Assembly: GCA_001801425.1 (NCBI GenBank)
Contig: MGXR01000004.1
Span: 1 to 64,000 of the forward strand
DNA: 64,000 bases
Source of the DNA: Gammaproteobacteria bacterium RIFCSPHIGHO2_02_FULL_42_43
GTDB lineage: Bacteria > Pseudomonadota > Gammaproteobacteria > Coxiellales > Coxiellaceae
Reading direction: 5' to 3'
Positions 1 through 10,908 of this stretch are shown one piece after another. Both the position numbers and the translations under genes were made by a program. Below the pieces are notes generated by a model. That model saw nothing but the letters and a program-made list of their open reading frames with translations. It did not search any database and was not told where the DNA came from. The stretch's first letter is position 1. Every line of letters begins with the position of its first letter.

Positions 1-84
1 CGTTAGTAAATGAGCAGCGCAGCGAAATTTTTCATCAAAAAGCACTCAAAATTGGCGGTTAATGATCGGGGCTGACCTATTACG
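1..84. repeat. Partial copy of a long palindromic intergenic repeat
   Basis: The first 78 bases are identical to bases 8772-8849, after which both copies continue with ATTAC apart from a one-base indel. The 8.7-kb copy shows that this is the right arm of a roughly 140-bp palindrome, so the left arm of this copy should lie just outside the window. It sits downstream of ssb. No gene or mobility function is visible in it. Confidence 0.85.
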
Positions 85-150
85 CGCCGGCACGATCCTC
101 AAAATCGCACTGACTTCCATCCATACTTGAGACGAAAGATTATGTGATCT

Positions 151-612
151 TTAAAACGGAATATCATCATCAAAATCCGCAGAACCTGCGGCAGAAGATG
201 ACGATGACTCAGCAGCAGCAGTAGTAGTTGCTGGTTGAGCGGTAGCGTGCTCGTCGCTGCCAGCGCCTGACGAACCTCGGCCATCGAGCATTTGCATTTC
301 ATTCACAACAATTTCGGTCGTGTATTTTTCAACGTTGTTTTTGTCTATCCATTTGCGTGTGCGTAAGCTGCCTTCAATATAAATTTTAGAACCTTTGCGC
401 AGATATTCATTGACGATTTCAGCAAGACGATTGAAGAAAACCAAGCGATGCCATTCTGTGCGTTCTTGCATTTCACCTGTTTGTTTGTCTTTCCAGCCTG
501 AGCTCGTCGCGATGCTTAAACTCACCACAGCGTTACCGTTGGGCGTGTAGCGCACCTCTGGATTCGCGCCCAAATTACCAATCAAAATTACTTTGTTAAT
601 ACCTCTGGCCAT
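151..612 (-). CDS. ssb: Single-stranded DNA-binding protein
   Basis: This encodes a 153-aa SSB, which binds and protects single-stranded DNA in replication, repair and recombination and recruits partner enzymes through its C-terminal tip. The N-terminal OB-fold (about residues 1-110) starts [15 protein letters not shown], the standard bacterial SSB opening. A Gln/Ala/Thr/Ser-rich linker follows, and the protein ends in the acidic tip DDDIPF, the partner-binding motif. The short Ser/Ala-rich linker is lineage-specific. An MFS gene and then divergent uvrA lie next to it, as in many gammaproteobacteria. Confidence 0.97.
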   Translation of the reverse strand: MARGINKVILIGNLGANPEVRYTPNGNAVVSLSIATSSGWKDKQTGEMQERTEWHRLVFFNRLAEIVNEYLRKGSKIYIEGSLRTRKWIDKNNVEKYTTEIVVNEMQMLDGRGSSGAGSDEHATAQPATTTAAAESSSSSAAGSADFDDDIPF

Positions 613-663
613 GCATCACCTCGTTATTTTCACAATAAAGCTAGATTACCCGCATCAACCTCA

Positions 664-1872
664 TTACGCAATTCGTGTTTTCATATTTTCTGTTTTTTCG
701 GGTTGAGTGATGGGCATGGCAATAGCCAATTGCAACCACGCCAACGCGAGCGCAGTGCAAATGCAAAACACGCCCAACAATCCTGCGTAGGACAACGCGA
801 GCCCACCCAACAGCCCGCCAACAAAAATACCAAAAAATTGCGATGACGAGTAAACGCCCATCGCAGCACCCTTATTACGAGGCGGCGCAATTTTAGAAAC
901 GAGTGATGGCAGTGTCGCTTCAAGCAAAGTGAACGCCGCAAAAAATATCAGCAACAAAACGATGGTTGCCCATAATTTCTGGTACAAAAATATAAAAGAA
1001 AATTGTGTGAATAAAATAATCATAATAGCACCAACCAAAAAGGTTTTTATTTTTTGTTTTTTTTCAGCCAATACAATCAACGGCACAGCCAACATAAATG
1101 AGCCAATTAAAATCGAAAAATACAGCCAAATTTGCTGTGATTCAGACAGCGTAATTTCGCGCGTGAGCACAATGGGGATGGCAATAAACAAGGCCGTCAA
1201 AATTGCGTGCAATGCAAAAATGCCGATGTTCAAGCGCCACAATGTCGCATTATGCAGGGTTTGTTTCAATTGCATTCTTAAATTGGTGGTCGCATCGATC
1301 ATTGGTTTCGGCGGCGTTGGAATTAACCACAACAATGACATACCAATGAGTGCTAACACACTTGTCATCCAAAAAATACCGGACAATCGTAACCAGTGAT
1401 TAATGATGGGGCCTGCAATCATCGCTGCGACAAAAGCACAACCTATCGATAATCCCATCAACGCCATCGCTTTGCTGCGTGATTCTTCGTGCGTGATATC
1501 TGCCACCAATGCCAACACCGTACTACCAATCGCACCTGCACCTTGCAGCGCACGACCCACGATCAACCAATGCATCGAATGCGAAATAGCGGCAATGACG
1601 CTACCAATACACAACAATCCTAATCCAATTACAATAATGGTTTTGCGTCCCACGCGATCAGACCATGCACCCAGCGGAATTTGAAAGAGTGCTTGTGTCA
1701 GGCCGTAAATTCCGAGTGTGACACCAATTAGCGTTGCAGTCGCACCTTCAATCGTTGCTGCGTATACCGAAAAAATCGGTAAAATCATGAATAATCCAAA
1801 CATGCGGATGGACATGATGATCGCTAACGCAATCACCGCTGTACGAGATTGTTGAGGCAATGTTTTCTCCAC
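664..1872 (-). CDS. MFS transporter, YajR-like
   Basis: This is a 402-aa inner-membrane transporter of the major facilitator superfamily. About 12 hydrophobic segments are visible. The cytoplasmic loop between TM2 and TM3 has the classical motif A ([10 protein letters not shown], about residues 68-77). The N-terminal half resembles the YajR/multidrug-efflux type, but the substrate cannot be read from sequence. It is divergent from uvrA and only 45 bp separate the two starts, so their promoters must overlap. It ends 51 bp from the start of ssb on the same strand, so ssb may be read from the same transcript. Confidence 0.85.
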   Translation of the reverse strand: MEKTLPQQSRTAVIALAIIMSIRMFGLFMILPIFSVYAATIEGATATLIGVTLGIYGLTQALFQIPLGAWSDRVGRKTIIVIGLGLLCIGSVIAAISHSMHWLIVGRALQGAGAIGSTVLALVADITHEESRSKAMALMGLSIGCAFVAAMIAGPIINHWLRLSGIFWMTSVLALIGMSLLWLIPTPPKPMIDATTNLRMQLKQTLHNATLWRLNIGIFALHAILTALFIAIPIVLTREITLSESQQIWLYFSILIGSFMLAVPLIVLAEKKQKIKTFLVGAIMIILFTQFSFIFLYQKLWATIVLLLIFFAAFTLLEATLPSLVSKIAPPRNKGAAMGVYSSSQFFGIFVGGLLGGLALSYAGLLGVFCICTALALAWLQLAIAMPITQPEKTENMKTRIA

Positions 1873-1916
1873 AAGGTTTAAAGCCTATAATGCGGTTCCA
1901 AACGAGGGCAAGATCC

Positions 1917-4739
1917 ATGTCGACCAAATCAATTTCCATGCGCGGCGTTCGCACGCACAACCTGAAGAATATTAATGTAGATATCCCTCGCGATCAATTG
2001 GTAGTGATTACTGGATTGTCTGGTTCCGGAAAATCGTCGCTCGCATTCGACACACTGTACGCTGAAGGGCAGCGACGTTACGTGGAATCACTTTCATCTT
2101 ATGCGCGCCAATTTTTATCGATGATGGATAAACCAGAGCTCGACACGATTGAAGGATTATCACCTGCAATTTCTATCGAGCAAAAAGCCGCCTCACACAA
2201 TCCGCGTTCGACCGTTGGCACCATCACGGAAATTTATGATTATTTGCGATTGTTATTTGCGCGCGTGGGAACGCCGCGCTGTCCCGCGCATCATCATGAA
2301 CTCAGTGCGCAATCGGTTTCAACAATGGTGGATGAAGTGTTGCGGTTAAGTGAAGGTACCGCAGTAATGTTGTTATCGCCTATCGTACGTGAACGCAAAG
2401 GGGAATTTTCTGAATTGTTATCGCAATTAAAACAACAAGGTTTCGTGCGTGCACGCATTGATGGCGAAATTAAGGAGCTGGATGATGTAGCAAAGTTGGA
2501 TCTGCAAAAAAAACATAGTATTGATGTGGTGGTGGATCGTTTTAAAGTGAGAAAAGAAATTCAGCAGCGTATCGCAGAATCTTGCGAGACAGCGTTGCGC
2601 TTATCGGATGGGTTGATGACAATATTCGCATCGGATCACACGCAAACTTTTTCATCCAAATTCGCTTGCCCCGAATGTGGTTACAGCATTAAAGAATTAG
2701 AGCCGCGATTATTTTCGTTTAACAGTCCTGTTGGTGCTTGCGAAGCGTGCGATGGATTGGGTATTGAGCAATCATTTGATGCGGAAAAAATTGTACGAGA
2801 TTCTTCTTTGTCAATTTCAGAAGGCGCCATTAACGGCTGGGATAGACGCAATTATCATTACTACCAAATGCTCGCGTGTTTGGCGAAACATTTTAATTTT
2901 AGTTTGGAAAAACCATTTCAATCATTGCCGAAAAAAATTCAGCATCTCATTTTACACGGCAGCGGTCGCGACATGGTGACGTTTACATTTATGACGCACA
3001 AAGGCTCGTCGATCAAACGTCGCCACGCATTCGAAGGCATTTTGACAAATATTAAAAGACGATATCAGGAAAGCGAATCGGATGCCGTGCGCGATGAGCT
3101 CGCCAAATTTTTAACGTTGGCGCCGTGTAGTCAGTGTCAAGGTGCGCGCTTGGGATTAGCGGCGAGAAATGTATTTATTCAGCAGAAAAATTTGCCGGAT
3201 ATTACCGCACTTTCCATCACGGATGCGCAATTATTTTTTCAACAATTAAATTTATCCGGAAATAAAAAAGAAATTGCCGACAAAATTTTAAAAGAAGTGA
3301 ATGCGCGCTTGGGATTTTTAATGGATGTCGGTTTGAATTATTTAACACTGCATCGCAGCGCTGAAACATTATCCGGTGGCGAAGCGCAACGCATTCGCTT
3401 GGCCAGTCAAATCGGCTCTGGGTTGGTAGGTGTGATGTATATTTTAGATGAACCCTCAATTGGATTGCATCAACGTGACAATGCACGATTATTAAAAACA
3501 CTCACGCAATTGCGCGATTTGGGAAACACGGTGATTGTGGTTGAGCATGATGAAGAAGCAATTTTATCGGCAGATCATGTGATCGACATGGGCCCCGGCG
3601 CTGGAAAACATGGCGGAGAAATTGTGGCCTTCGGAACGCCAAACGATATTAAAAAATCAGCGCGTTCTATTACCGGGCAATATTTATCTGGAAAAATAAG
3701 CATTCCGATTCCAAAAAAACGCGTTGAAAATGTGTGTCGCCCCTCGATACAAATTCGCGGCGTGCGTTGTCATAATTTAAAAAATATTTCGGTGGATATT
3801 CCGCTGGGATTGTTGACTTGTATCACAGGCGTTTCCGGTTCTGGAAAATCAAGCTTAATTAACGACACGTTATTTCCTGTCGCTTCACATTTACTAAACA
3901 AAGCACATTTAAAAACGCCGGGTGAACATCATTCGATTGTAGGATTAGAAAAATGTGATAAGGTGGTCGACATTGATCAAAGTCCCATCGGTCGCACGCC
4001 CCGCTCCAATCCTGCAACTTACACTGGTCTTCTCACGCCCATTCGTGAATTATTTGCGGCAACTGAAGAGTCGCGTTCGCGCGGATATTCCGCAGGACGA
4101 TTTAGTTTTAACGTATCCGGTGGGCGCTGCGAAGCATGCGAGGGTGACGGATTAATTAAAGTCGAAATGCATTTTTTAGCAGACGTGTATGTGATTTGCG
4201 ATGAATGTCAGGGTAAACGTTACAATCGCGAAACACTGGAAATAAAATATAAAGGGAAAAATATTCACGACGTGCTGCAAATGACGGTGGAAGAAGCATA
4301 TGAATTTTTCAAACCCGTTCCCATCATTGCACGCAAATTAAAAACGTTGATGGAAGTGGGGTTGTCTTACATTGCATTGGGGCAAAGTGCGACAACATTA
4401 TCAGGTGGCGAAGCACAACGCATCAAATTGTCGAAAGAATTATCGCGTCGCGATACGGGAAATACATTATATATTTTAGATGAGCCAACCACCGGTTTGC
4501 ATTTTCACGATGTTGCGCAATTACTAAAAGTATTGTTGCGCCTGCGTGATCATGGCAATACCGTAATTGTGATCGAACATAATTTGGATGTGATTAAAGT
4601 CGCTGATTGGATTATTGATTTAGGCCCTGAAGGTGGTGATGGCGGCGGCACCATTGTGGCTGCTGGCACACCCGAAACTGTTTCACGTTGCAAAGCATCG
4701 TACACGGGGCAGTTTTTACATTTTATGACAACAGAATAA
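1917..4739 (+). CDS. uvrA: UvrABC excinuclease subunit A
   Basis: UvrA is the damage-recognition ATPase of nucleotide excision repair; it loads UvrB at lesions. The chosen ATG ([10 protein letters not shown]) has GAGGG upstream and gives 940 aa, the length of E. coli UvrA. An in-frame upstream start at 1860 would add 19 unsupported residues. Two ABC modules are visible: Walker [10 protein letters not shown] at about 33-41 and GVSGSGKSS at about 638-646. ABC signature LSGGEAQR occurs in both halves. There are two zinc-binding CxxC pairs, near 251-280 and 740-766. The last five codons plus stop are part of a 52-bp duplication repeated beyond the following ATPase gene. Confidence 0.98.
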   Translation: MSTKSISMRGVRTHNLKNINVDIPRDQLVVITGLSGSGKSSLAFDTLYAEGQRRYVESLSSYARQFLSMMDKPELDTIEGLSPAISIEQKAASHNPRSTVGTITEIYDYLRLLFARVGTPRCPAHHHELSAQSVSTMVDEVLRLSEGTAVMLLSPIVRERKGEFSELLSQLKQQGFVRARIDGEIKELDDVAKLDLQKKHSIDVVVDRFKVRKEIQQRIAESCETALRLSDGLMTIFASDHTQTFSSKFACPECGYSIKELEPRLFSFNSPVGACEACDGLGIEQSFDAEKIVRDSSLSISEGAINGWDRRNYHYYQMLACLAKHFNFSLEKPFQSLPKKIQHLILHGSGRDMVTFTFMTHKGSSIKRRHAFEGILTNIKRRYQESESDAVRDELAKFLTLAPCSQCQGARLGLAARNVFIQQKNLPDITALSITDAQLFFQQLNLSGNKKEIADKILKEVNARLGFLMDVGLNYLTLHRSAETLSGGEAQRIRLASQIGSGLVGVMYILDEPSIGLHQRDNARLLKTLTQLRDLGNTVIVVEHDEEAILSADHVIDMGPGAGKHGGEIVAFGTPNDIKKSARSITGQYLSGKISIPIPKKRVENVCRPSIQIRGVRCHNLKNISVDIPLGLLTCITGVSGSGKSSLINDTLFPVASHLLNKAHLKTPGEHHSIVGLEKCDKVVDIDQSPIGRTPRSNPATYTGLLTPIRELFAATEESRSRGYSAGRFSFNVSGGRCEACEGDGLIKVEMHFLADVYVICDECQGKRYNRETLEIKYKGKNIHDVLQMTVEEAYEFFKPVPIIARKLKTLMEVGLSYIALGQSATTLSGGEAQRIKLSKELSRRDTGNTLYILDEPTTGLHFHDVAQLLKVLLRLRDHGNTVIVIEHNLDVIKVADWIIDLGPEGGDGGGTIVAAGTPETVSRCKASYTGQFLHFMTTE

Positions 4740-4776
4740 CCTTATGAGAAGTGTCATCACCGGCGCTTTGGGTGAG
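4725..4776. repeat. 52-bp direct repeat, left copy (uvrA end + yraN start)
   Basis: Bases 4725-4776 match 6369-6420 at 50 of 52 positions; the mismatches are A/G and C/T near the uvrA stop. The repeated sequence holds the last uvrA codons and stop and the first 33 bases of yraN. The ATPase cassette lies between the copies, so the ancestral order was uvrA directly followed by yraN, and the insertion duplicated the junction. The breakpoint on the cassette side is after base 4776. Confidence 0.93.
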
Positions 4777-4794
4777 CAAGATGATTTTTATTAG
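4744..4794 (+). pseudogene. Truncated 5' fragment of yraN
   Basis: The fragment starts with the same 11 codons as the intact yraN at 6388 (MRSVITGALGE), then runs into unrelated sequence (QDDFY) and stops after 16 codons. It keeps the native start codon and its distance to the uvrA stop, so it may still be translated as a meaningless peptide. It is a remnant of the insertion event, not a gene. Its 3' end overlaps the convergent ATPase stop codon. Confidence 0.85.
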
Positions 4795-6149
4795 ATGACA
4801 ATGTTGTTTATCTGGCCTAACAAATAAAACGGCAGTGACAGCAAGGTATATTCTATTTGTTTACTCGAATAATTTTTGACTTTTACTTCAGTTTTTGATG
4901 GTAAATCTGAGTTAATACGAATTGCAAATTTTAATTTTTTTAATTCCATCATTAAATGCAATGATTTTAATGCACCAGTGCTGCCAGCTTTTACTTCGAT
5001 TGGAATAATTTTTCCGTTATGCGAAATCACGTAATCCACTTCAGCGTTGGATCCTTTTTCCTCGCGCAACCAATAATACAGCGCGGGTTGCATATAAAAC
5101 GGATGAATGACTCGAAGCAATTGCCCAACCACTTGTTCTGCAATCGCGCCTTGATTAATCAATGTGATTTCATCGGTGTTATTAATTTGATTTAAATTTA
5201 AATCCAATGCCGCACAACACAATCCTACATCTAAAAAAATTTCTTTAAAATATTTTTCCTTTATTTCAGCGGCCAACGGCACACCATTCGCGTGGCTTCC
5301 AGAAACGCGATGACAAATGCGCGCTTTATTGAGCAAACTTAATGCCTGTTTTATCGTATTAGACTGCGCGCTAGAGCTGACGTGACTAAATACAAATTTT
5401 TGCCCCAGCATTTTTGGCACAGCCATCATGGTTTCATCTAATCTTTCTGTTGCTATTCGCCCATTGTATTTAGAAAAATCATCTCGGTAAGTAGCCAGCA
5501 AATTATGTTGAATTTTATTTACTTTTGACAACGATCGATCAGAAATCCAACTGGATACGGCTGCAGGTAAACCACCCACCAACACATACTCTTTAAACAA
5601 TGACATCAATTGCTCATGCAGTGGCATTGGAATTTCAATTTTAAGCGTGTATTTTGACAAATAATCACATAATATTTTTTTATCTTGTGCCATTAAAAAT
5701 TCTTCAAATGACAATGGCTCTAAATGCAAATAACCAATACGCCCAACCGGCATACTAAACGTGTGATTTGCTAATACAAATTCTAATAACGATCCTGCTG
5801 CAATGACAGGTAACTCGGGCAGATCTTCTGCAAACCAACGCAACTTTGCTAGTAATTCTGGCGCTGATTGTATTTCATCTAAAAACAATAGACACTTTTC
5901 AGGAATAATTTCATGATGGAATGCGGCGCTTAAATTCAATAAAATTTGTTTTGGATCGTTAGATGAAAAATATTTTACATACTGTGGTTGTTTCTCGAAA
6001 TTAATCTCAATTAATTTTTTTTCGCTCATGTTTGCAAAATGGCGCACCAACCACGTCTTCCCCACTTGGCGCGCACCACGCAATACCAATGGCTTGCGAT
6101 CACTTTCTGACACCCACTTTTCAAGAAAACCAAACGCTTTTCTGTACAT
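4791..6149 (-). CDS. AAA ATPase with DUF4143-type C-terminus (inserted cassette)
   Basis: With the ATG at 6149 (MYRKAFGF) this is a 452-aa protein; a TTG 24 bases upstream would give 460. Walker A GARQVGKT is at about 25-32 and Walker B LLFLDE at about 87-92. The C-terminal domain has an E-V-D, 12 residues, E-V-K pattern (about 370-387), as in PD-(D/E)XK-like nuclease folds. This is the AAA_14/DUF4143 architecture, common in mobile and defence-rich regions, with no firmly established cellular role. It lies on the opposite strand between uvrA and yraN and is flanked by a 52-bp duplication, so it arrived by insertion. A second family member is at 47552-48733. Family assignment is confident; function is unknown. 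Confidence 0.88.
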   Translation of the reverse strand: MYRKAFGFLEKWVSESDRKPLVLRGARQVGKTWLVRHFANMSEKKLIEINFEKQPQYVKYFSSNDPKQILLNLSAAFHHEIIPEKCLLFLDEIQSAPELLAKLRWFAEDLPELPVIAAGSLLEFVLANHTFSMPVGRIGYLHLEPLSFEEFLMAQDKKILCDYLSKYTLKIEIPMPLHEQLMSLFKEYVLVGGLPAAVSSWISDRSLSKVNKIQHNLLATYRDDFSKYNGRIATERLDETMMAVPKMLGQKFVFSHVSSSAQSNTIKQALSLLNKARICHRVSGSHANGVPLAAEIKEKYFKEIFLDVGLCCAALDLNLNQINNTDEITLINQGAIAEQVVGQLLRVIHPFYMQPALYYWLREEKGSNAEVDYVISHNGKIIPIEVKAGSTGALKSLHLMMELKKLKFAIRINSDLPSKTEVKVKNYSSKQIEYTLLSLPFYLLGQINNIVI

Positions 6150-6321
6150 ATCAAAAAATACCTTTAAATTCAATTAGATATTTTAAATTATAGGCTAATC
6201 ACTCATTTAAGTCAATAAAAGAAACGGCTGTTTTCATTGTCTGCAAATAAAAAGAGACGTCTGTTTTTAAGATCACGTCTGCCAGAAGTGCGCCCGCTCC
6301 CGCAGGTGCGCATAAACCTCA

Positions 6322-6350
6322 GATTTAAATTGCTGTGATAACGCTATAAT
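6322..6350 (+). promoter_or_regulatory. Candidate promoter for yraN-diaA-dolP
   Basis: A perfect -10 hexamer TATAAT lies at 6345-6350, 38 bases before the yraN start; the -35 (GATTTA at 6322-6327) is weak. The spacer from 6150 to 6368 was brought in with the ATPase cassette, so this would be a new promoter that restores expression of yraN after separation from uvrA. Elsewhere in the spacer AGACGT and ACGTCT form a short inverted repeat (about 6255-6279). Nothing else is recognised. Confidence 0.4.
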
Positions 6351-6387
6351 CTCAGACCTATCGTCAAAATGACAACGGAATAATCTT

Positions 6388-7391
<1,004 letters not shown>

Positions 7392-7402
7392 GGGCTATTA
7401 AC

Positions 7403-7990
7403 ATGATTCGTCGACGCTCTATTTTAAAATTTATCGCTACCAGTTTTTTAGTGTTATTTATTTCGAGTTGTGTTCCAGCAGCGTTGGTTGTGGGTGCCAC
7501 TGTCGGCGGCGCAGTGATTTATGACAGACGCAGCGTAGAAACCATGGTCGAAGATCGCGATGCAGCACAAATTGCTTCAAATCGCATCGCCGCATCCCCA
7601 CAATTGCAAAAAGATGCACACATCGTCATTGCAACTTTCAATCACGTTTTATTATTGGTCGGTCAAACGCGCACGGAAGAGCAGCGCGAAACAGCTTACC
7701 AATTAGTATCAAATGTGAGAAACATCAGCCACGTTTACAATGAAATCACAATCACAAATCCTTCATCCGTTTGGCGCCGCAGTCATGACGCTTGGATCAC
7801 CACCAAAGTCAAAACAGAAATGATGGCAAAACAAGGGTTGCATTCCACACAAATTAAAGTAGTTACCGAGGAAGGTGTTGTATATCTCATGGGTGTGCTC
7901 ACACCGCAGCAAGCCAGTCTCGCTGTCAGTGTTGCAAGACGCGTGGATGGCGTTAGAAAAGTAGTTAAAGTATTTGAGACCCCGCAATAG
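7403..7990 (+). CDS. dolP: BON-domain outer-membrane lipoprotein DolP
   Basis: This 195-aa lipoprotein matches DolP (YraP), an outer-membrane lipoprotein needed for envelope integrity that has two BON domains. A positively charged, hydrophobic signal ends in a lipobox (LFISSC, Cys23), then VPAALVVGATVGGAVIYDRRS. Two BON modules follow at about 45-110 and 125-190. The ATG at 7403 has GAGGG eight bases upstream. The alternative ATG at 7388 overlaps the diaA stop and would add five residues. It is co-oriented with yraN and diaA and probably in one operon with them. Confidence 0.93.
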   Translation: MIRRRSILKFIATSFLVLFISSCVPAALVVGATVGGAVIYDRRSVETMVEDRDAAQIASNRIAASPQLQKDAHIVIATFNHVLLLVGQTRTEEQRETAYQLVSNVRNISHVYNEITITNPSSVWRRSHDAWITTKVKTEMMAKQGLHSTQIKVVTEEGVVYLMGVLTPQQASLAVSVARRVDGVRKVVKVFETPQ

Positions 7991-7991
7991 C

Positions 7992-8681
7992 ATGGATATT
8001 AATTCAGCCATTCAAACCATTTGCGTTGCCGCGATTCCGCTGATTTTCGCGATCACGTTGCATGAAGCAGCACATGCGTGGATTGCAAGCAAACTCGGCG
8101 ATCAAACCGCCAGCATTCAAGGTCGCGTCAGTTTAAACCCAATAAAACACATCGATCCAATTGGCACCGTCGTGTTGCCGCTCATCATGCTCGCCATCGG
8201 TGGATTTATTTTTGGATGGGCGAAGCCCGTTCCCATTGCGTGGCAAAATTTGCGAAATCCTCGGCGTGACATGGCGCTCGTCGCCATCGCCGGCCCCGGC
8301 GCTAATTTAGTAATGGCATTTTTCTGGGCCATCGTGGGCAAAATCAATCAACTGATTTTTTTGCATCCTGGAATAGAGCACACCATGCATCCCATTGGCG
8401 CATTTATTCATTACGCCGCGCTTTTTGGAATCATGATCAACTGCGTGTTGCTCGTGATTAATTTAATTCCGCTGCCACCGCTCGACGGCAGCCGTATTGT
8501 CACTGCATTGCTGCCACCTGCGCTCGCACGAAAATACAATCGCCTGGAAATGTATGGCATTTGGATTTTTTTAGGATTGTTGATTGTGATGGTTTATACT
8601 GGCGCGATTGTCGTGATCACAGCACCGATACAATGGCTGATGCAAACTATTCAACATTTGTTTTTATTACCGACATCATAG
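7992..8681 (+). CDS. Site-2 protease family (M50) zinc metallopeptidase
   Basis: This 229-aa multispanning membrane protein carries the M50 motifs: HEAAH (HExxH, residues 24-28) in the first hydrophobic segment and PPLDG (about 165-169) in a later one, which supply zinc ligands. It belongs to the short, PDZ-less branch (YwhC/Rv-type) rather than RseP. The substrate is unknown. It starts one base after the dolP stop, so translation is likely coupled, although a Shine-Dalgarno is weak. In-frame upstream ATG at 7974 would overlap dolP. Confidence 0.88.
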   Translation: MDINSAIQTICVAAIPLIFAITLHEAAHAWIASKLGDQTASIQGRVSLNPIKHIDPIGTVVLPLIMLAIGGFIFGWAKPVPIAWQNLRNPRRDMALVAIAGPGANLVMAFFWAIVGKINQLIFLHPGIEHTMHPIGAFIHYAALFGIMINCVLLVINLIPLPPLDGSRIVTALLPPALARKYNRLEMYGIWIFLGLLIVMVYTGAIVVITAPIQWLMQTIQHLFLLPTS

Positions 8682-8689
8682 GTAACAGA

Positions 8690-8857
8690 TCAGAACATGC
8701 TTGAATCTAGGCAAAACCGCCAAATTTGAGATGATTTTTGATGAAAAGTTGAGCGAGCAGCGCAGTTTACACGTTAGTAAATGAGCAGCGCAGCGAAATT
8801 TTTCATCAAAAAGCACTCAAAATTGGCGGTTAATGATCGGGGCTGACCTTATTACAT
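8690..8857. repeat. Palindromic MITE-like repeat, full copy
   Basis: Arms at 8715-8770 and 8777-8831 are imperfect inverted repeats with a 6-base loop. The outer parts of the arms read AACCGCCAAATTTGAG and AACCGCCAATTTTGAG (the latter from the other strand), followed on both sides by TTTTTGATGAAAA. The right arm and its tail are identical to bases 1-78. No ORF lies inside. The element fills the gap between convergent genes. Two near-identical copies within 9 kb point to a mobile or recently spread family, but there is no transposase here. Confidence 0.85.
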
Positions 8858-10263
8858 CATAGCTCAAACACATCCCCGCCCAACCGCAACATCTTACGAA
8901 AATTTTCGCCAGCCGCAGTTTTATTTTCGCGATAATAGGGGTTCAAATAACTTTCTGGGATGTAGTGAAGATCAGGTGTCGTGATGACAGGAACAATTTT
9001 GTTGATACGTTCTCTATCGTCCAGATTGTTGGCATCACACGCTTCAAATAAAACGGCGCACAACATTTCCGCAATGCACGCACGTCTTTTTTTATCCGCT
9101 TTTTCTATTCCATGTGTGAAATAATGCAAAGATCGATCTTGATCCCATCTTTCCCAGTCATGAAAAAATCGCATGGCTTCCATTTTATCTTTCACCAAAC
9201 ATTCTCCGGTTTTTCCGGGATTATTCACGCATAGCATATAAAACAAAGTGGGAATGCACGCTTCGATGTTAGCCCACGAACAATTGCCGGCAATTTGCGC
9301 GCGAAGTGGCATGGATGCAATTTCTTGCAAGCCTAAATTCGCGGGCAATATTTTGTGAAACAACTGCATTTCTTGCTGCACGTAAATTAATTCCGCAATA
9401 GTGTCCGGTGTTAATTTCCACGGTTTATTCATGTAATAAATTTTGACTTTATCTTCACCGGAATCTTGATCATCACGTAAAGCGCGATCACAAATCGCGA
9501 GCAAATTCCCCGCGCGAATTAATGTCATCGCATGCCCTTCTTGCGCGACAGGAATAATTAATGGATCTTCTTCCATCGATGGCACCAACTGTTCTAAATG
9601 CTTGCGATAATCCACGTTATAACGCTGAAATCGCGTCAAATAACACGCACGTGACAACGCGCCGATAATTGTGCGTAATTTTACAAATTCACGCTCCCAA
9701 TACCGCGCTCTAAAATTATTTCGATATTCCAATAATGATTGCCCCAATGCATCCAATGTAAATTCTAAAATAAATCCTTCCAATGCCACTTCAACAAATT
9801 CTCCTTGGGTGTTAATGATGTCAACGTATCCCTGTAATTCAAATCGATGACCCAACATTTTGACATGAATAAAATCTTGCGCGAATACAAGCTTAGCGCC
9901 GTGTTTTATTAATATATTTTTTAATTCAGTTTGATTGCGCAGTAATGGACTTACTAAAATTGGTTTTCCAGCAATGTTATACGCGTTGGGATTAGCGCCT
10001 TTTTCCAATAATAATTCGCACAACGGCATATTGTGATTATCAACGGCCCAATATAATGCTGTATTCCCCAATAAATCTGGAAAATTGATATCGGGATTGC
10101 ACGCCAAAATAGCATTTACTTTTTCAATGTCGTCAACAATACACGCTTCAATTAACGGTGTATAACCGTATTCATCAATAAAATTTAAATGTTCGTTGGC
10201 GCGCGCGGCAGCCGCCACTTCCGACGCTTTTCCGTAAATAATTGTGTCTGCGATCGACGGCAT
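8857..10263 (-). CDS. Ankyrin-repeat protein, candidate host-directed effector
   Basis: This encodes 468 aa. Residues about 30-125 hold three or four ankyrin repeats (EYGYTPLIEACIVDDIEKVN, GNTALYWAVDNHNMPLCELL, GANPNAYNIAGKPI). The remaining 340 residues form a separate domain with conserved-looking EGHAMT (His244) and GNCSWANIE (Cys328). A His before a Cys could be the active site of a permuted or C55-type cysteine protease. The layout is reminiscent of Legionella AnkH (LegA3), an ankyrin effector with a cysteine-protease-like domain; this parallel is from memory, not an alignment. There is no signal peptide. It follows a disordered-protein gene by 3 bp and both may be co-transcribed from near htpG. 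Confidence 0.75.
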   Translation of the reverse strand: MPSIADTIIYGKASEVAAAARANEHLNFIDEYGYTPLIEACIVDDIEKVNAILACNPDINFPDLLGNTALYWAVDNHNMPLCELLLEKGANPNAYNIAGKPILVSPLLRNQTELKNILIKHGAKLVFAQDFIHVKMLGHRFELQGYVDIINTQGEFVEVALEGFILEFTLDALGQSLLEYRNNFRARYWEREFVKLRTIIGALSRACYLTRFQRYNVDYRKHLEQLVPSMEEDPLIIPVAQEGHAMTLIRAGNLLAICDRALRDDQDSGEDKVKIYYMNKPWKLTPDTIAELIYVQQEMQLFHKILPANLGLQEIASMPLRAQIAGNCSWANIEACIPTLFYMLCVNNPGKTGECLVKDKMEAMRFFHDWERWDQDRSLHYFTHGIEKADKKRRACIAEMLCAVLFEACDANNLDDRERINKIVPVITTPDLHYIPESYLNPYYRENKTAAGENFRKMLRLGGDVFEL

Positions 10264-10266
10264 GGT

Positions 10267-10872
10267 TTATTTTCCTGGAGTGGGTTTCATGCCATGCGTT
10301 GCCCTGGCAACATTGGTATTTTGCGCTTGCGCTGAAGGCGCTGGCGTTAATTCTGGCGATTGTTGTGCACGCGCTTCGGCTGCGGGCGATTTGCTCGGAT
10401 CGATTCCCAAATTCACAGCACTTCCTTGCGGCAACTGACTCATCAATGGATGTTGTTTCATCGATGACATGCCGGCATGTTCGTGTTTTTGACGTTGCGA
10501 TTCAGGCTCGATGATATCACCACGCTGCTTTTGCGTTTCCATTATCTTTTTTCGTTGTTCCGGATTGCGCGCCATGTCACGCCGTTCGCGCGCTGCAATC
10601 TCACGCAGTCGTTTTTGTTCTTTCTTTTCAGATAATTTTTGTTTTTGAGAAGCGCCTTCAATAGAAGACAATTCATCGTCGGAAAGTATTTCCCAATTGA
10701 TTTCAGCAGACTCGTCAACCGCTTCAATAAAATTTTCAGCGCTCTCGGCTTGCTCTGACTCTACCGACTGATCGGATGGCGGCAATTGATCCTGTGCACC
10801 GCCAAAGCCCTCTTCCGAAGATCGGGGTTTGCGAGGGTCTTTGGGTGTTTTTGGCTTTTTTTTATCGCTCAT
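10267..10872 (-). CDS. Hypothetical disordered, charged protein
   Basis: This 201-aa protein is not recognised. It is strongly hydrophilic: a Lys/Pro-rich start (MSDKKKPKTPKDPRKPRSS), an acidic Ser/Glu middle, a Lys/Arg/Glu-rich stretch at about 95-130 that may form a coiled coil, and a Pro/Ala/Gln-rich end. It has no membrane segment and no signal peptide. It lies between htpG and the ankyrin gene on the same strand, 36 bp after htpG and 3 bp before the ankyrin gene, so an operon is likely. It may be a chaperone-like partner or a second effector, but nothing in the sequence proves it. Confidence 0.7.
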   Translation of the reverse strand: MSDKKKPKTPKDPRKPRSSEEGFGGAQDQLPPSDQSVESEQAESAENFIEAVDESAEINWEILSDDELSSIEGASQKQKLSEKKEQKRLREIAARERRDMARNPEQRKKIMETQKQRGDIIEPESQRQKHEHAGMSSMKQHPLMSQLPQGSAVNLGIDPSKSPAAEARAQQSPELTPAPSAQAQNTNVARATHGMKPTPGK

Positions 10873-10908
10873 GAACTCATTTTAGCAAAAAACCGGGGGG
10901 TTCGCAGA

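Noticed and set aside
929-1399. 156-aa open frame on the plus strand inside the MFS gene
   Set aside because: It lies wholly antisense to a well-conserved transporter, and its translation has no family signature.
1860-1916. Upstream start of uvrA adding 19 residues
   Set aside because: The ATG at 1917 gives the exact UvrA length and has a good Shine-Dalgarno; the extension has no family match.
4791-6149. Insertion sequence or transposase at the uvrA-yraN junction
   Set aside because: The only gene in the cassette is an ATPase; there are no transposase motifs and no terminal inverted repeats.
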